13,906 bases of DNA from Planctomycetaceae bacterium (lineage in GTDB: Bacteria; Planctomycetota; Planctomycetia; Planctomycetales; Planctomycetaceae), in contig JALTOP010000302.1 in NCBI GenBank assembly GCA_027000105.1, positions 338 to 14,243 of the forward strand. Reading direction: 5' to 3'. Positions 1 to 5,622 of the stretch are shown piece by piece. The notes under the pieces were generated by a model. That model saw only the letters and a list, made by a program, of their open reading frames with translations. It ran no database searches and was not told the DNA's origin. Position 1 is the stretch's first letter; each line of letters opens with the position of its first letter. The position numbers were made by a program, and so were the translations under genes.

Positions 1-171
1 TGCGGAAAATCCCCCTTTCATCACCTTTTCCACGCGCAGCCGGACACCTTCGAGCTTCAGGGAATCGATCCCGGCTTCGATCTGCTGTTGACTGACGCCG
101 GCATCGATCAGCGCACCAAGTGTCATATCACCACTGATGCCGGTACTACATTCGAGATACGCTATTTTCAT
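1..171 (-). CDS. larC: LarC N-terminus (nickel-pincer cofactor biosynthesis), partial
   Basis: Reading the complement leftward from an ATG at 171-169 gives 57 open codons that leave the window. The peptide begins MKIAYLECSTGISGDMTLGA and continues with a short helix-rich stretch ending VEKVMKGGFSA. The GISGDMTLGALID block, followed by a basic EKV segment and a Gly-rich turn, is the usual start of the LarC/DUF111 family. LarC is the CTP-dependent nickel insertase that completes the nickel-pincer nucleotide cofactor of lactate racemase and related enzymes; it is cytoplasmic. Only about one seventh of a normal protein of roughly 400 residues is visible, so catalytic parts cannot be checked. No strong Shine-Dalgarno sequence precedes the ATG. 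The gene diverges from the LOG gene across about 220 nt. The family call is from recognition of the N-terminal block. Confidence 0.85.
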   Translation of the reverse strand, partial: MKIAYLECSTGISGDMTLGALIDAGVSQQQIEAGIDSLKLEGVRLRVEKVMKGGFSA

Positions 172-395
172 ACGAGTTTCATACAAGATGGAACATTCCG
201 ACAGACGACGCCGTCCCCAGCGGAAAATGAATTACAAAACGGAGCGGGCATATTATCCGGATTTCGCAATTCCCCAAAGACCAATTTTCAGCCCGATGGG
301 GGCGACCAAACCGTTACCGTTTCAGTTCCGGCTTCCTCGCTGCTATGATTCAATCAATGAACGACAATCGTAAAAGTGCGACAAAGGGTAGCAAA
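172..395. other. Divergent intergenic region between larC and the LOG gene
   Basis: This 224-nt stretch separates two divergent genes and should carry promoters for both. Short open frames here have no recognisable product. A small inverted repeat, GGAACATTCC, lies at 190-199, about 20 nt before the larC start. On the minus strand an AT-rich GGATAATATG segment (about 270-279) could serve as a -10 for larC, but no convincing -35 partner is present. Confidence 0.5.
321..349 (+). promoter_or_regulatory. Candidate sigma-70-type promoter for the LOG gene
   Basis: An extended -10 element (TG-N-TATGAT, hexamer at 344-349) sits 17 nt after a poor -35 (TTCAGT, 321-326). Initiation would be near 356. 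That places the first in-frame ATG (345) inside the -10 box and supports translation starting downstream at 396. The -10 is convincing; the -35 matches only three of six consensus bases. Confidence 0.35.
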
Positions 396-1037
396 ATGAG
401 CAGGAACCTCGAAAACGATAACATGGGAAGTGATAACACGGGAAACGTGAAACCCTGGCGGTATCTCGCCGTCTTTGCGGGCTCGCAGGTCGGAAGCGAT
501 TCTCAATATTCTGGGCAAGCCAGGAAATTGGGGCAAATTCTTGTCAGGAATCGGATTGGCCTGGTTTACGGAGGAGGTAGCGTCGGTTTAATGGGAGAAA
601 TTGCAGACGCGGTTCTGGATTCCGGTGGGGAAGTGATCGGTGTCATTCCTGAATTTTTGGCAACCAAAGAGTTGCTGCACACCGGTTTGACGAACACCAT
701 TGTCACCGACGACATGCACTCCCGCAAGGCGAAAATGGCGGAACTGGCCGATGCTTTTATCGCCTTGCCTGGCGGTTTGGGAACGTTTGAAGAACTGTTT
801 GAAGTAATCACCTGGGCGCAATTGGGCGTACATCGAAAGCCGATTGGCTTGCTGAACGTGGCGGGCTTTTACGATCCCGTTTTTCACCTGATCGAACACG
901 CGATTGAACTCGGCTTCATCAAACCGGAACACCGGAATCTGCTTGAATCGGCCGAGTCAGCTGACGATTTGTTCATATTGCTCCGCCAGAAAAAAATGCC
1001 GTCACTACCGAAATGGTCAGACCTGAAAAACACATGA
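396..1037 (+). CDS. LOG-family (TIGR00730-type) nucleoside 5'-monophosphate phosphoribohydrolase
   Basis: The protein has 213 residues from the ATG at 396, which follows an AAGGG ribosome site with a 7-nt gap. An in-frame ATG at 345 lies inside a likely promoter. Family landmarks are clear: a Rossmann-like opening strand with VFAGS (residues 27-31), GGGSVGLMG (59-67), the MHSRKAKM segment (107-114) and PGGLGTFEE (125-133), the LOG signature PGGxGTxxE. Such proteins, long mislabelled lysine decarboxylases, cleave the N-glycosidic bond of nucleoside monophosphates, releasing ribose 5-phosphate; plant and some bacterial members activate cytokinins. They are cytoplasmic, usually dimeric. The N-terminal 20 residues are polar and probably disordered. 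The next gene starts 75 nt downstream on the same strand with no evident terminator between, so the two may be cotranscribed. The cellular substrate cannot be deduced. Confidence 0.88.
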   Translation: MSRNLENDNMGSDNTGNVKPWRYLAVFAGSQVGSDSQYSGQARKLGQILVRNRIGLVYGGGSVGLMGEIADAVLDSGGEVIGVIPEFLATKELLHTGLTNTIVTDDMHSRKAKMAELADAFIALPGGLGTFEELFEVITWAQLGVHRKPIGLLNVAGFYDPVFHLIEHAIELGFIKPEHRNLLESAESADDLFILLRQKKMPSLPKWSDLKNT

Positions 1038-1068
1038 ACGGGACCCGAATGGAGCCTGAATGGGGCCT
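1036..1068 (+). repeat. Three degenerate 11-nt tandem units at the LOG stop codon
   Basis: Three consecutive 11-nt units occur: GAACGGGACCC (1036-1046), GAATGGAGCCT (1047-1057) and GAATGGGGCCT (1058-1068). The second and third differ at one base; the first differs at several. The array starts within the LOG stop codon and ends 44 nt before the next start. It may be a small slippage-derived expansion. Confidence 0.5.
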
Positions 1069-1097
1069 GATCCTTCCGCACCATCTCCCAGGTTGTC

Positions 1098-1104
1098 AGG
1101 AGGA
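1098..1104 (+). promoter_or_regulatory. Strong ribosome binding site fixing a TTG start
   Basis: AGGAGGA at 1098-1104 lies 8 nt before the TTG at 1113. It is the strongest Shine-Dalgarno match in the window, and no in-frame ATG is available before the conserved GGQ region, so it decides the TTG start. Confidence 0.7.
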
Positions 1105-1112
1105 ATTTCGCA

Positions 1113-1628
1113 TTGCACCTCTGTTTTCTTGCAGATTCTGAACTTCTGGCGGAGTGCGAGACCATCCGCCAGCGACGAAGTGGGCCAGGCGGCCAGCATC
1201 GCAACAAGGTGGAGACGGCCATTCGCCTGACGCATAAACCAACTGGTCTGTCCGCTCAGGCGAGTGAAAGGCGATCTCAAGCGGATAACCTGAAAAGAGC
1301 CCTTTTTCGACTGAGACTGGAATTGGCGATCAATTTTCGCACAGAGATGCCACCAGCAACGATGATCGAGCATTGGGAACATTCGGAATTGTGGAAAAAG
1401 CGATGCAGAAACGGGCGTATCTCAGTCAATTCCGCTCACAACGATTTTCCTGCCCTGCTTGCCGAGGCTCTCGATTGCCTGGCGATGTGCCAGTGGGATC
1501 ATAAAAAAGCGGCTGAACAACTCGGTGTTTCCCCTTCCCAGTTGATCAAATTCCTAAAAAAGGAAAAGCGGGCGTTCACCTATCTGAACAGGCACCGTAA
1601 AGAAACAGGCTTACCCTCTCTTTTCTGA
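1113..1628 (+). CDS. RF-1-like GGQ-domain protein with C-terminal helix-turn-helix
   Basis: The 171-residue product starts at TTG. Residues 8-75 match the class-I release-factor catalytic domain: SGPGGQHRNKVET (23-35), containing the GGQ motif at 26-28, then LTHKPTGLSAQASERRSQADN (39-59). GGQ proteins reach the ribosomal peptidyl-transferase centre and hydrolyse peptidyl-tRNA; short members without codon-recognition domains include the rescue factor ArfB/YaeJ. This one lacks the basic Lys/Arg tail ArfB inserts into the mRNA channel. Instead, residues 115-153 look like a Fis-type helix-turn-helix (LAEALDCL, then KKAAEQLGVSPSQLIKFLKK). I recall similar 'peptide chain release factor-like' proteins in planctomycetes, so the layout is probably conserved. 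Hydrolase activity and ribosome rescue are inferred from GGQ alone. It may be cotranscribed with the upstream LOG gene. Confidence 0.8.
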   Translation: MHLCFLADSELLAECETIRQRRSGPGGQHRNKVETAIRLTHKPTGLSAQASERRSQADNLKRALFRLRLELAINFRTEMPPATMIEHWEHSELWKKRCRNGRISVNSAHNDFPALLAEALDCLAMCQWDHKKAAEQLGVSPSQLIKFLKKEKRAFTYLNRHRKETGLPSLF

Positions 1629-1954
1629 TGACATTCTCCTGACAACAACCAGCATCTCGCTGCCAAAGTGGCAGGCTCTACACAGGGCAAACCTCTTTGT
1701 TCCTGTAGATGCGGCAGCCTGTGCATTCAATGAGAGACTCATTGGGCTTGTTTTATAGGGTTCTCCAACTTTTTTCTTCTTTGGCATAACAGTTGCCTTG
1801 TTGTCGGGGCAGTGGAAGTTCCGTATGTGACATGGCGATACGGAGGAGTTGGAGTTTGGGTCTGCCAAAATGGTTTCCAGCGGGGGCTGTGATCTGCGGT
1901 TTGTCGGTGGCAGGCTTTTCTTACTGTTTGATTCAAATTGTCAGGAGTAATTCA
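1629..1954. other. Structured region upstream of groES
   Basis: This 326-nt stretch has no convincing gene. The groES reading frame is open back to 1793, but that extension lacks family similarity and the good ribosome site is at 1943-1948. Several complementary segments are visible. CTGCC/GGCAG encloses 5 nt at 1660-1674. CAGGCT (1672-1677) can pair with AGCCTG (1716-1721), with ACAGG/CCTGT nested at 1682-1686 and 1702-1706. A 7-bp inverted repeat lies at 1728-1744. CTCCAACT (1763-1770) is complementary to AGTTGGAG (1847-1854). No CIRCE element (TTAGCACTC-N9-GAGTGCTAA) is present, and no promoter matches consensus well. Confidence 0.55.
1728..1744. promoter_or_regulatory. Perfect 7-bp inverted repeat upstream of groES
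   Basis: CAATGAG and CTCATTG flank a 3-nt spacer (AGA). The site lies about 210 nt before the groES ATG and is followed by GGGCTTGTTTTAT. It could be an operator for chaperonin control or a weak terminator for the LOG/RF-like transcript. It is not CIRCE. The choice between these roles is open. Confidence 0.35.
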
Positions 1955-2257
1955 ATGGCAGCGAATACAGCTGTGAAGATCGTTCCTTTAGGGGATAAGG
2001 TTGTTGTCAGGCGTCAGGAAGCAGAGACTACCACCAGTGGCGGTATTGTTCTTCCCGATTCTGCACAGGATAAGCCTCAGCGTGGGGAAGTGATTGCGGT
2101 TGGAGATGGTCATGTGAAAAACGATGGCACCAAACTCCCTTTGACGGTCAAGGAAGGAGACCGCGTCATCTTCAGTGCCTATGGCGGGGACGAAATTAAA
2201 CTTGGTGATGAAGAATACCTGCTTCTGCGGGAAAGCGATATTCTGGCAACCTACTAA
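1955..2257 (+). CDS. groES: Co-chaperonin GroES (Hsp10)
   Basis: From ATG 1955 the protein has 100 residues, the normal Hsp10 size; a TCAGGAGT ribosome site ends 6 nt before the start. Family features include VPLGDKVVVRRQEAE near the N-terminus, a mobile-loop region TTTSGGIVLPDSAQDKPQRG (about 26-45) containing the GGIVLP type of GroEL-contacting hydrophobic tripeptide, VIAVGDG, KEGDRVIFSAYGG and the C-terminal EEYLLLRESDILATY. GroES forms the seven-subunit lid over the GroEL cavity in the cytosol. The open frame upstream to 1793 is not part of it. groEL follows after 178 nt, an unusually long gap for this operon. Confidence 0.97.
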   Translation: MAANTAVKIVPLGDKVVVRRQEAETTTSGGIVLPDSAQDKPQRGEVIAVGDGHVKNDGTKLPLTVKEGDRVIFSAYGGDEIKLGDEEYLLLRESDILATY

Positions 2258-2265
2258 TGCCAGAG

Positions 2266-2287
2266 GCGTTTCACTTTTGAGAAACGC
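2266..2287 (+). promoter_or_regulatory. Hairpin directly after groES
   Basis: GCGTTTC (2266-2272) and GAAACGC (2281-2287) form a perfect 7-bp stem with an 8-nt loop, starting 8 nt after the groES stop. No U-run follows, so it is more likely an mRNA-stability or processing element, or a leaky attenuator, than a full terminator. Confidence 0.45.
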
Positions 2288-2303
2288 AAGTTTATGAAAA
2301 GAC

Positions 2304-2323
2304 CGGCTCCATTGTACGAGCCG
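2304..2323 (+). promoter_or_regulatory. Second hairpin in the groES-groEL gap
   Basis: CGGCTC (2304-2309) pairs with GAGCCG (2318-2323) around an 8-nt loop. The following sequence, AACAGGTTTGTTTCAGG, is only moderately T-rich. With the preceding hairpin it could lower or uncouple groEL expression from groES. Confidence 0.4.
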
Positions 2324-2435
2324 AACAGGTTTGTTTCAGGACAATGTTTCAGACCAATTCAGTGGGTCGCGGGGCGACCTCTGCCGAGAATACGGTATTA
2401 AAACGTAAAACAGACGATTGAGGAGAAGAAAAGAG

Positions 2436-4043
2436 ATGTCAAAAATTATTGCTTTCGATCAGGAAGCTCAAGAAGCGATGCGTCGTGGTGTCAGCAAACT
2501 GGCACGAGCGGTCAAGGTAACTCTCGGGCCGCGCGGCCGAAATGTCATCATTGAAAAAAGCTTCGGTTCCCCCACTGTCACCAAGGACGGCGTTTCTGTT
2601 GCCAAGGAGGTTGAACTGGGTGACAAGTTCGAAGATATGGGAGCCCGCATGGTTCGCGAAGTGGCCAGCAAGACTTCGGATGTTGCCGGCGACGGGACAA
2701 CGACGGCGACCATCATGGCTGAAGCCATTTTCAACGAAGGTCTGAAATCTGTCGTGGCAGGTGTCAGCCCTCTCGATATGAAAAACGGGATGGAAAAAGC
2801 CGTCAGCGACATCACCGAAAAATTGCACGAGATGTCCATCGAATGCAAAACCAAAAAGGCGATTGCACAGGTTGGAACAGTCGCTTCCAACGGTGACACC
2901 GAAATCGGAAACATTCTCGCTGATGCGATGGATCAGGTCGGAAAAGATGGAGTGATTACCGTCGAAGAAGGGCAAAGCCTGGAAACAACCTTCGAAGTTG
3001 TCGAAGGGATGCAGTTCGACCGGGGATATCTCTCCCCATACTTCGTGACTGACTCGCAGACAATGGAATGCGTTTTCGAAAACGCCTATATCCTGATCCA
3101 CGAAAAGAAAATTTCCAATATCAAGGATCTGGTTCCGCTGTTGGAAAAAGTGGTCGGTTCGGGCAAGCCATTGTTGATCATTTCGGAGGATGTCGAAGGG
3201 GAAGCTCTGGCGACACTGGTCATCAACAAGCTGCGGGGCACGTTCAATGTAGCCGCTGTTAAAGCTCCCGGCTATGGAGACCGACGTAAAGCGATGCTCC
3301 AGGATATCGCGATCATGGTCGGCGGTCAGGCCATCTTCGAAGACTTGGGCATCAAATTGGAAAACATCCAGCTTTCCGATCTGGGACAGGCCAAAAAGGT
3401 TGTCATCGGAAAAGATGAGACGACGATTATCGAGGGAGCAGGCAAAACGGCCGATATCAAGGCACGTATCGACCAGATTCGTCGCGAATTGGAGAACTCC
3501 ACGAGCGATTATGATCGCGAAAAACTGGAAGAGCGAATCGCCAAGCTCTCCGGAGGTGTCGCTCAGGTCAACATCGGAGCCGCTACCGAAAGCGAAATGA
3601 AGGAGCGAAAAGCACGGGTAGAAGACGCACTGCACGCAACACGTGCAGCAGTCGAGGAAGGAATTCTTCCCGGTGGTGGTGTCGCCTTGCTGCGTAGTTC
3701 CGCTTCGGTCTCGCCGAATAAACTGAATCACGACGAGAAAGTCGGTTACGATATTATCCTGCGTGCCTGCCGTGCTCCGTTGACCCAAATTGCAAACAAT
3801 GCCGGCCTCGATGGAGGTGTTATTTGCGAAAAGGTTGTCGAGCAGGAAGGCAATGTCGGCTACAATGCCGCTACGGAAAAGTATGAAGATCTTGTCAAGG
3901 CAGGCGTCATCGACCCTGTGAAAGTCACGCGAACCGCATTGCAAAATGCTGCCAGCGTTGCAACACTGCTCCTGACAAGTGATGCCTTGATTGCAGAAGC
4001 CCCCAGCGATGACAAACCCGGAGGCGACGGCGATCTCTACTGA
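2436..4043 (+). CDS. groEL: Chaperonin GroEL (Hsp60), no GGM tail
   Basis: The start is ATG 2436 (MSKIIAFD), preceded by AGGAG at 2421-2425; an in-frame TTG at 2418 is part of that ribosome site region. The protein has 535 residues, near the usual 540-550. Equatorial ATPase motifs are intact: LGPRGRNV (30-37), TKDGVSVAKEVE (49-60, Asp51 equivalent to E. coli Asp52), DVAGDGTTTAT (82-92, Asp86 equivalent to Asp87), and the C-terminal VNIGAATESEMKERKARVEDALHATRAAVEEG block carrying the hydrolytic Asp. The apical domain contains KAPGYGDRRKAML. The tail ends DDKPGGDGDLY rather than the repeated Gly-Gly-Met of canonical GroEL. Fourteen subunits fold client proteins with GroES in the cytosol. Many planctomycetes carry several groEL genes; this copy, linked to groES, is likely a functional one. 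Transcription probably ends at the hairpins that follow. Confidence 0.97.
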   Translation: MSKIIAFDQEAQEAMRRGVSKLARAVKVTLGPRGRNVIIEKSFGSPTVTKDGVSVAKEVELGDKFEDMGARMVREVASKTSDVAGDGTTTATIMAEAIFNEGLKSVVAGVSPLDMKNGMEKAVSDITEKLHEMSIECKTKKAIAQVGTVASNGDTEIGNILADAMDQVGKDGVITVEEGQSLETTFEVVEGMQFDRGYLSPYFVTDSQTMECVFENAYILIHEKKISNIKDLVPLLEKVVGSGKPLLIISEDVEGEALATLVINKLRGTFNVAAVKAPGYGDRRKAMLQDIAIMVGGQAIFEDLGIKLENIQLSDLGQAKKVVIGKDETTIIEGAGKTADIKARIDQIRRELENSTSDYDREKLEERIAKLSGGVAQVNIGAATESEMKERKARVEDALHATRAAVEEGILPGGGVALLRSSASVSPNKLNHDEKVGYDIILRACRAPLTQIANNAGLDGGVICEKVVEQEGNVGYNAATEKYEDLVKAGVIDPVKVTRTALQNAASVATLLLTSDALIAEAPSDDKPGGDGDLY

Positions 4044-4054
4044 TATTTGATACG

Positions 4055-4102
4055 ACTTGAAGTGCAACCTGAATCCCTGAAAAGGAGGGTTGCACTCAAA
4101 GT
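4055..4102 (+). terminator. Long hairpin downstream of groEL
   Basis: AGTGCAACC (4061-4069) pairs with GGTTGCACT (4088-4096). Beyond a 2x2 internal loop the stem extends with ACTT (4055-4058) and AAGT (4099-4102), and TCC/GGA can pair inside the loop. It begins 12 nt after the groEL stop. There is no U-run, so it may protect the 3' end or pause polymerase ahead of the next hairpin. Confidence 0.5.
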
Positions 4103-4112
4103 TTGGCAATTG

Positions 4113-4140
4113 CAGGGCAGGCTCACGTCTGCCCTGTTTG
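4113..4140 (+). terminator. Intrinsic terminator candidate for groESL
   Basis: CAGGGCAG (4113-4120) and CTGCCCTG (4129-4136) form a perfect 8-bp GC-rich stem, with a G-U and a C-G pair continuing inward to a 4-nt loop. A short TTT follows. It is the better of the two hairpins after groEL by composition. Confidence 0.6.
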
Positions 4141-4361
4141 CATCTCAGGTCACAGGTCACGTGCGTCAATCCATAATCGTCACTCGCAGAGACGAACAGG
4201 GCAAATTGCAACTTCAGCTTTCCATCCACCATCAGCCAAGAGACAGGCATGCGGGGACACAACCTGCACATAAAGTTGGTACAGAGCCGGTTGTGCGTAC
4301 CATGCATGAAGAGTAATGAATGCCATGATGGCTATATTCTCATGGATTGGGAATCACAACT

Positions 4362-4378
4362 GGTGTGCACAGCACACC
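4362..4378. repeat. GGTGTGC inverted repeat
   Basis: GGTGTGC and GCACACC flank ACA, giving a perfect 7-bp inverted repeat. Further CACGGCACACGC-like sequence follows at once. I suspect a dispersed intergenic repeat of the kind seen in planctomycete genomes, from memory of similar sequence; only one copy occurs here. Confidence 0.4.
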
Positions 4379-4419
4379 CTGCACGGCACACGCTACATTT
4401 GCCGTTCGGGAAAATCAGA

Positions 4420-4492
4420 TTCACCGCCGAGACATACAGAGCACGAAGAAAAGTCTCACACCAAGACGCAAAGACGCCAAGAGTTTTTCGCA
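4420..4492 (+). repeat. Dispersed repeat, copy A
   Basis: This segment has a CACCGCCGAGACATACAGAG-type left half and an ACCAAGACGCAAAGACGCC right half, ending in GAGTTTTTCGCA. It aligns over nearly its whole length with the reverse complement of 5354-5422. It shares the perfect 11-mer CGCAAAGACGC (4467-4477) with both other copies in this window. Confidence 0.75.
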
Positions 4493-4521
4493 TACGTCAA
4501 GAAAGGCTGGCAGGAGCCTCC

Positions 4522-4547
4522 CCTACGGTACTGTCCTACGGTACTCT
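4522..4547 (+). repeat. 13-bp tandem duplication
   Basis: CCTACGGTACTGT (4522-4534) is followed directly by CCTACGGTACTCT (4535-4547), differing at one base. It lies in non-coding DNA between repeat copy A and the small gene at 4616. Confidence 0.7.
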
Positions 4548-4615
4548 CCAAGAAAAATTGCGAAATTAGTAGGAAGATACATCGTGGAAAGGCTTGCAGA
4601 GAGAAGAGGTGAAAA

Positions 4616-4891
4616 ATGAAATCCAGATCATTATGTGATGTCTGTGCGCACCGTGTATACGATGAGTACGATGCCTCCATAGATCAATTGGTGGAGTATC
4701 CAATACCCAAATGCCGAGCATTTCCGGATGGCATTCCCGATGAGATTCTTAATGGTTTCAATGACCACCGGAAGCCATACAAAGGCGATTCAGGGATTCA
4801 GTTCGAGCTTATACCAGGAGAATCATTACCTGAATATCTCGACTTGATAAACACGCCGGAACGTAACCGTTCACACTCCGGGGAGACGTGA
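4616..4891 (+). CDS. Small conserved-type protein of unknown function (AFPDGIP motif)
   Basis: The protein has 91 residues, with an AGAAGAGGTG ribosome-binding region just before ATG 4616. It has a CDVC pair (Cys7, Cys10), then KCRAFPDGIPDEILNG (32-47, including Cys33), DHRKPYKGD (50-58) and GIQFELIPG (60-68). I recognise the pattern, Cys cluster, then C-x-AFP-x-GIP-x-EI, H-x-KP-x-x-GD and GI-x-FE, as that of a small, widely scattered hypothetical protein; its function is unknown to me. The three Cys and His could bind a metal, but this is inference. There is no signal peptide or membrane segment, so it is probably cytoplasmic. It stands alone between repeat-rich non-coding stretches, and its last 20 residues are polar and less family-like. 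The conserved motif block makes it more credible than other small frames nearby. Confidence 0.65.
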   Translation: MKSRSLCDVCAHRVYDEYDASIDQLVEYPIPKCRAFPDGIPDEILNGFNDHRKPYKGDSGIQFELIPGESLPEYLDLINTPERNRSHSGET

Positions 4892-5247
4892 TGGGGGTGG
4901 TTGATTGGCGAAGATTCCGGTCAGGGAATCGGTCACGTTCTCGAATACACGGCGATTTTGTTGCCGGCAGACGTAGGGGCCGCTGTGCGGGCCATGTAAT
5001 ATTATCATATCGCTATTATAGCTACATAGAGTTCTTTTCTCGTGCTCCGCATAACTGTCACTGCATAGTTGCAGAGAATTGCGCAAAACAGAGAAACGAT
5101 TGTTAATCCGACTGGGCGGGTGCCCTTGTTAATGCTTTGCTCCACGGCTCTGTGAGCTGTGTTTATCATCACTATTGTGGCGGGGTGGCCACTACCGGAC
5201 GGCTGGCGCCGTTCCGCTTGCAGTGTCTGACCGTTACGAGAAAAGGG

Positions 5248-5286
5248 TGTCACGCAAAGACGCGAAGACGCAAAGGAAGGAAAAAG
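5248..5286 (+). repeat. Dispersed repeat, partial copy C
   Basis: GTGTCACGCAAAGACGCGAAGACGCAAAGG matches the right half of the dispersed repeat. The perfect 11-mer CGCAAAGACGC is at 5253-5263. With the inverted copy B about 105 nt away it could form a large cruciform or hairpin. Confidence 0.65.
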
Positions 5287-5353
5287 GTAAGGGAGAGGAA
5301 AGCTGAATATTCCAAAGTGGTTCTATTCGTTCTCGCTGATATGGGAACGGCAG

Positions 5354-5422
5354 TGCGGAAAACTCCCGGCGTCTTTGCGGCTTGGTGAGATACTTCTCCG
5401 GGCTCTCCGCGTCTAGGTGGTT
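5354..5422 (-). repeat. Dispersed repeat, inverted copy B
   Basis: The reverse complement reads a CCACCTAGACGCGGAGAG left half, then CTCACCAAGCCGCAAAGACGCC, ending GAGTTTTCCGCA. It aligns with copy A (4420-4492) from end to end with scattered substitutions and one short gap. The core 11-mer lies at 5369-5379 on the minus strand. Confidence 0.75.
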
Positions 5423-5556
5423 AATTCGATTTTCCCAAACGGCAGTTTTTGTCCGGCCGGTTGAAGCGGCCCTATCTGGCTCCAGTCCTTGCAGGGTTGG
5501 TTTCTTATCAGAGTATGCTTATCTGTGGAAAAGATAGTCAAGAATTGATTACGGAC

Positions 5557-5583
5557 TTGATTGTTACTCTGCCGGGTTATAAT
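5557..5583 (+). promoter_or_regulatory. Promoter of the cysteine-rich protein gene
   Basis: A perfect TATAAT (5578-5583) follows TTGATT (5557-5562), which matches TTGA of the -35 consensus. The 15-bp spacer is short. Initiation near 5590 would give an untranslated leader of about 64 nt. Confidence 0.5.
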
Positions 5584-5622
5584 GCTGCCATGGAATCACG
5601 TTGCCGGATAGGAGCCGGCAGC
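5584..5622 (+). promoter_or_regulatory. Competing hairpins in the leader of the Cys-rich gene
   Basis: TGCCGG (5602-5607) pairs with CCGGCA (5615-5620) around a 7-nt loop. GCTGCC (5584-5589) can instead pair with GGCAGC (5617-5622). The two pairings share 5617-5620 and so exclude one another. The ribosome site (AGGAG, 5641-5645) lies 18 nt further on. A regulatory role is speculative, and the first segment lies at the expected transcription start. Confidence 0.3.

Larger units (their letters stand above)
4044..4615. other. Non-coding stretch after groEL with hairpins and dispersed repeats
   Basis: This 572-nt interval has several short overlapping open frames in all directions, none with recognisable products. 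Its left end holds two strong hairpins (4055-4102, 4113-4136). The middle contains AGGTCAC in tandem (about 4147-4160) and complementary CACAACC/GGTTGTG (4258-4264, 4289-4295). The right half is a mosaic of a GGTGTGC inverted repeat, a roughly 70-bp dispersed repeat and a 13-bp tandem duplication. Confidence 0.6.

Noticed and set aside
1870..1950. 26-codon leader open frame ending 4 nt before the groES start
   Set aside because: Its stop falls in the groES ribosome site, which could suggest coupling, but no ribosome site lies at a normal distance before its ATG and the peptide has no notable features.
1793..1954. 54-codon N-terminal extension of groES
   Set aside because: GroES proteins are about 95-100 residues and begin at the position of ATG 1955, which has a good ribosome site; the extension is just an open frame in the leader.
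2439..4307. 622-codon open frame on the minus strand across groEL
   Set aside because: It is a shadow of groEL, which is unmistakable on the plus strand; the translated product has no family features and is rich in Phe, Cys and Asp as expected from an antisense frame.
4888..5106. 72-codon frame starting at the stop of the small gene (GTGATG overlap)
   Set aside because: The overlap resembles translational coupling, but the product is Arg-rich, crosses GC-rich and AT-rich non-coding repeats, and has no family features. The opposite-strand frame (4871-5086) has the look of translated dispersed repeat.
4420..5422. CRISPR array
   Set aside because: The repeats are few, about 70 bp long, imperfect, in both orientations and unevenly spaced; there is no array structure and no cas gene.
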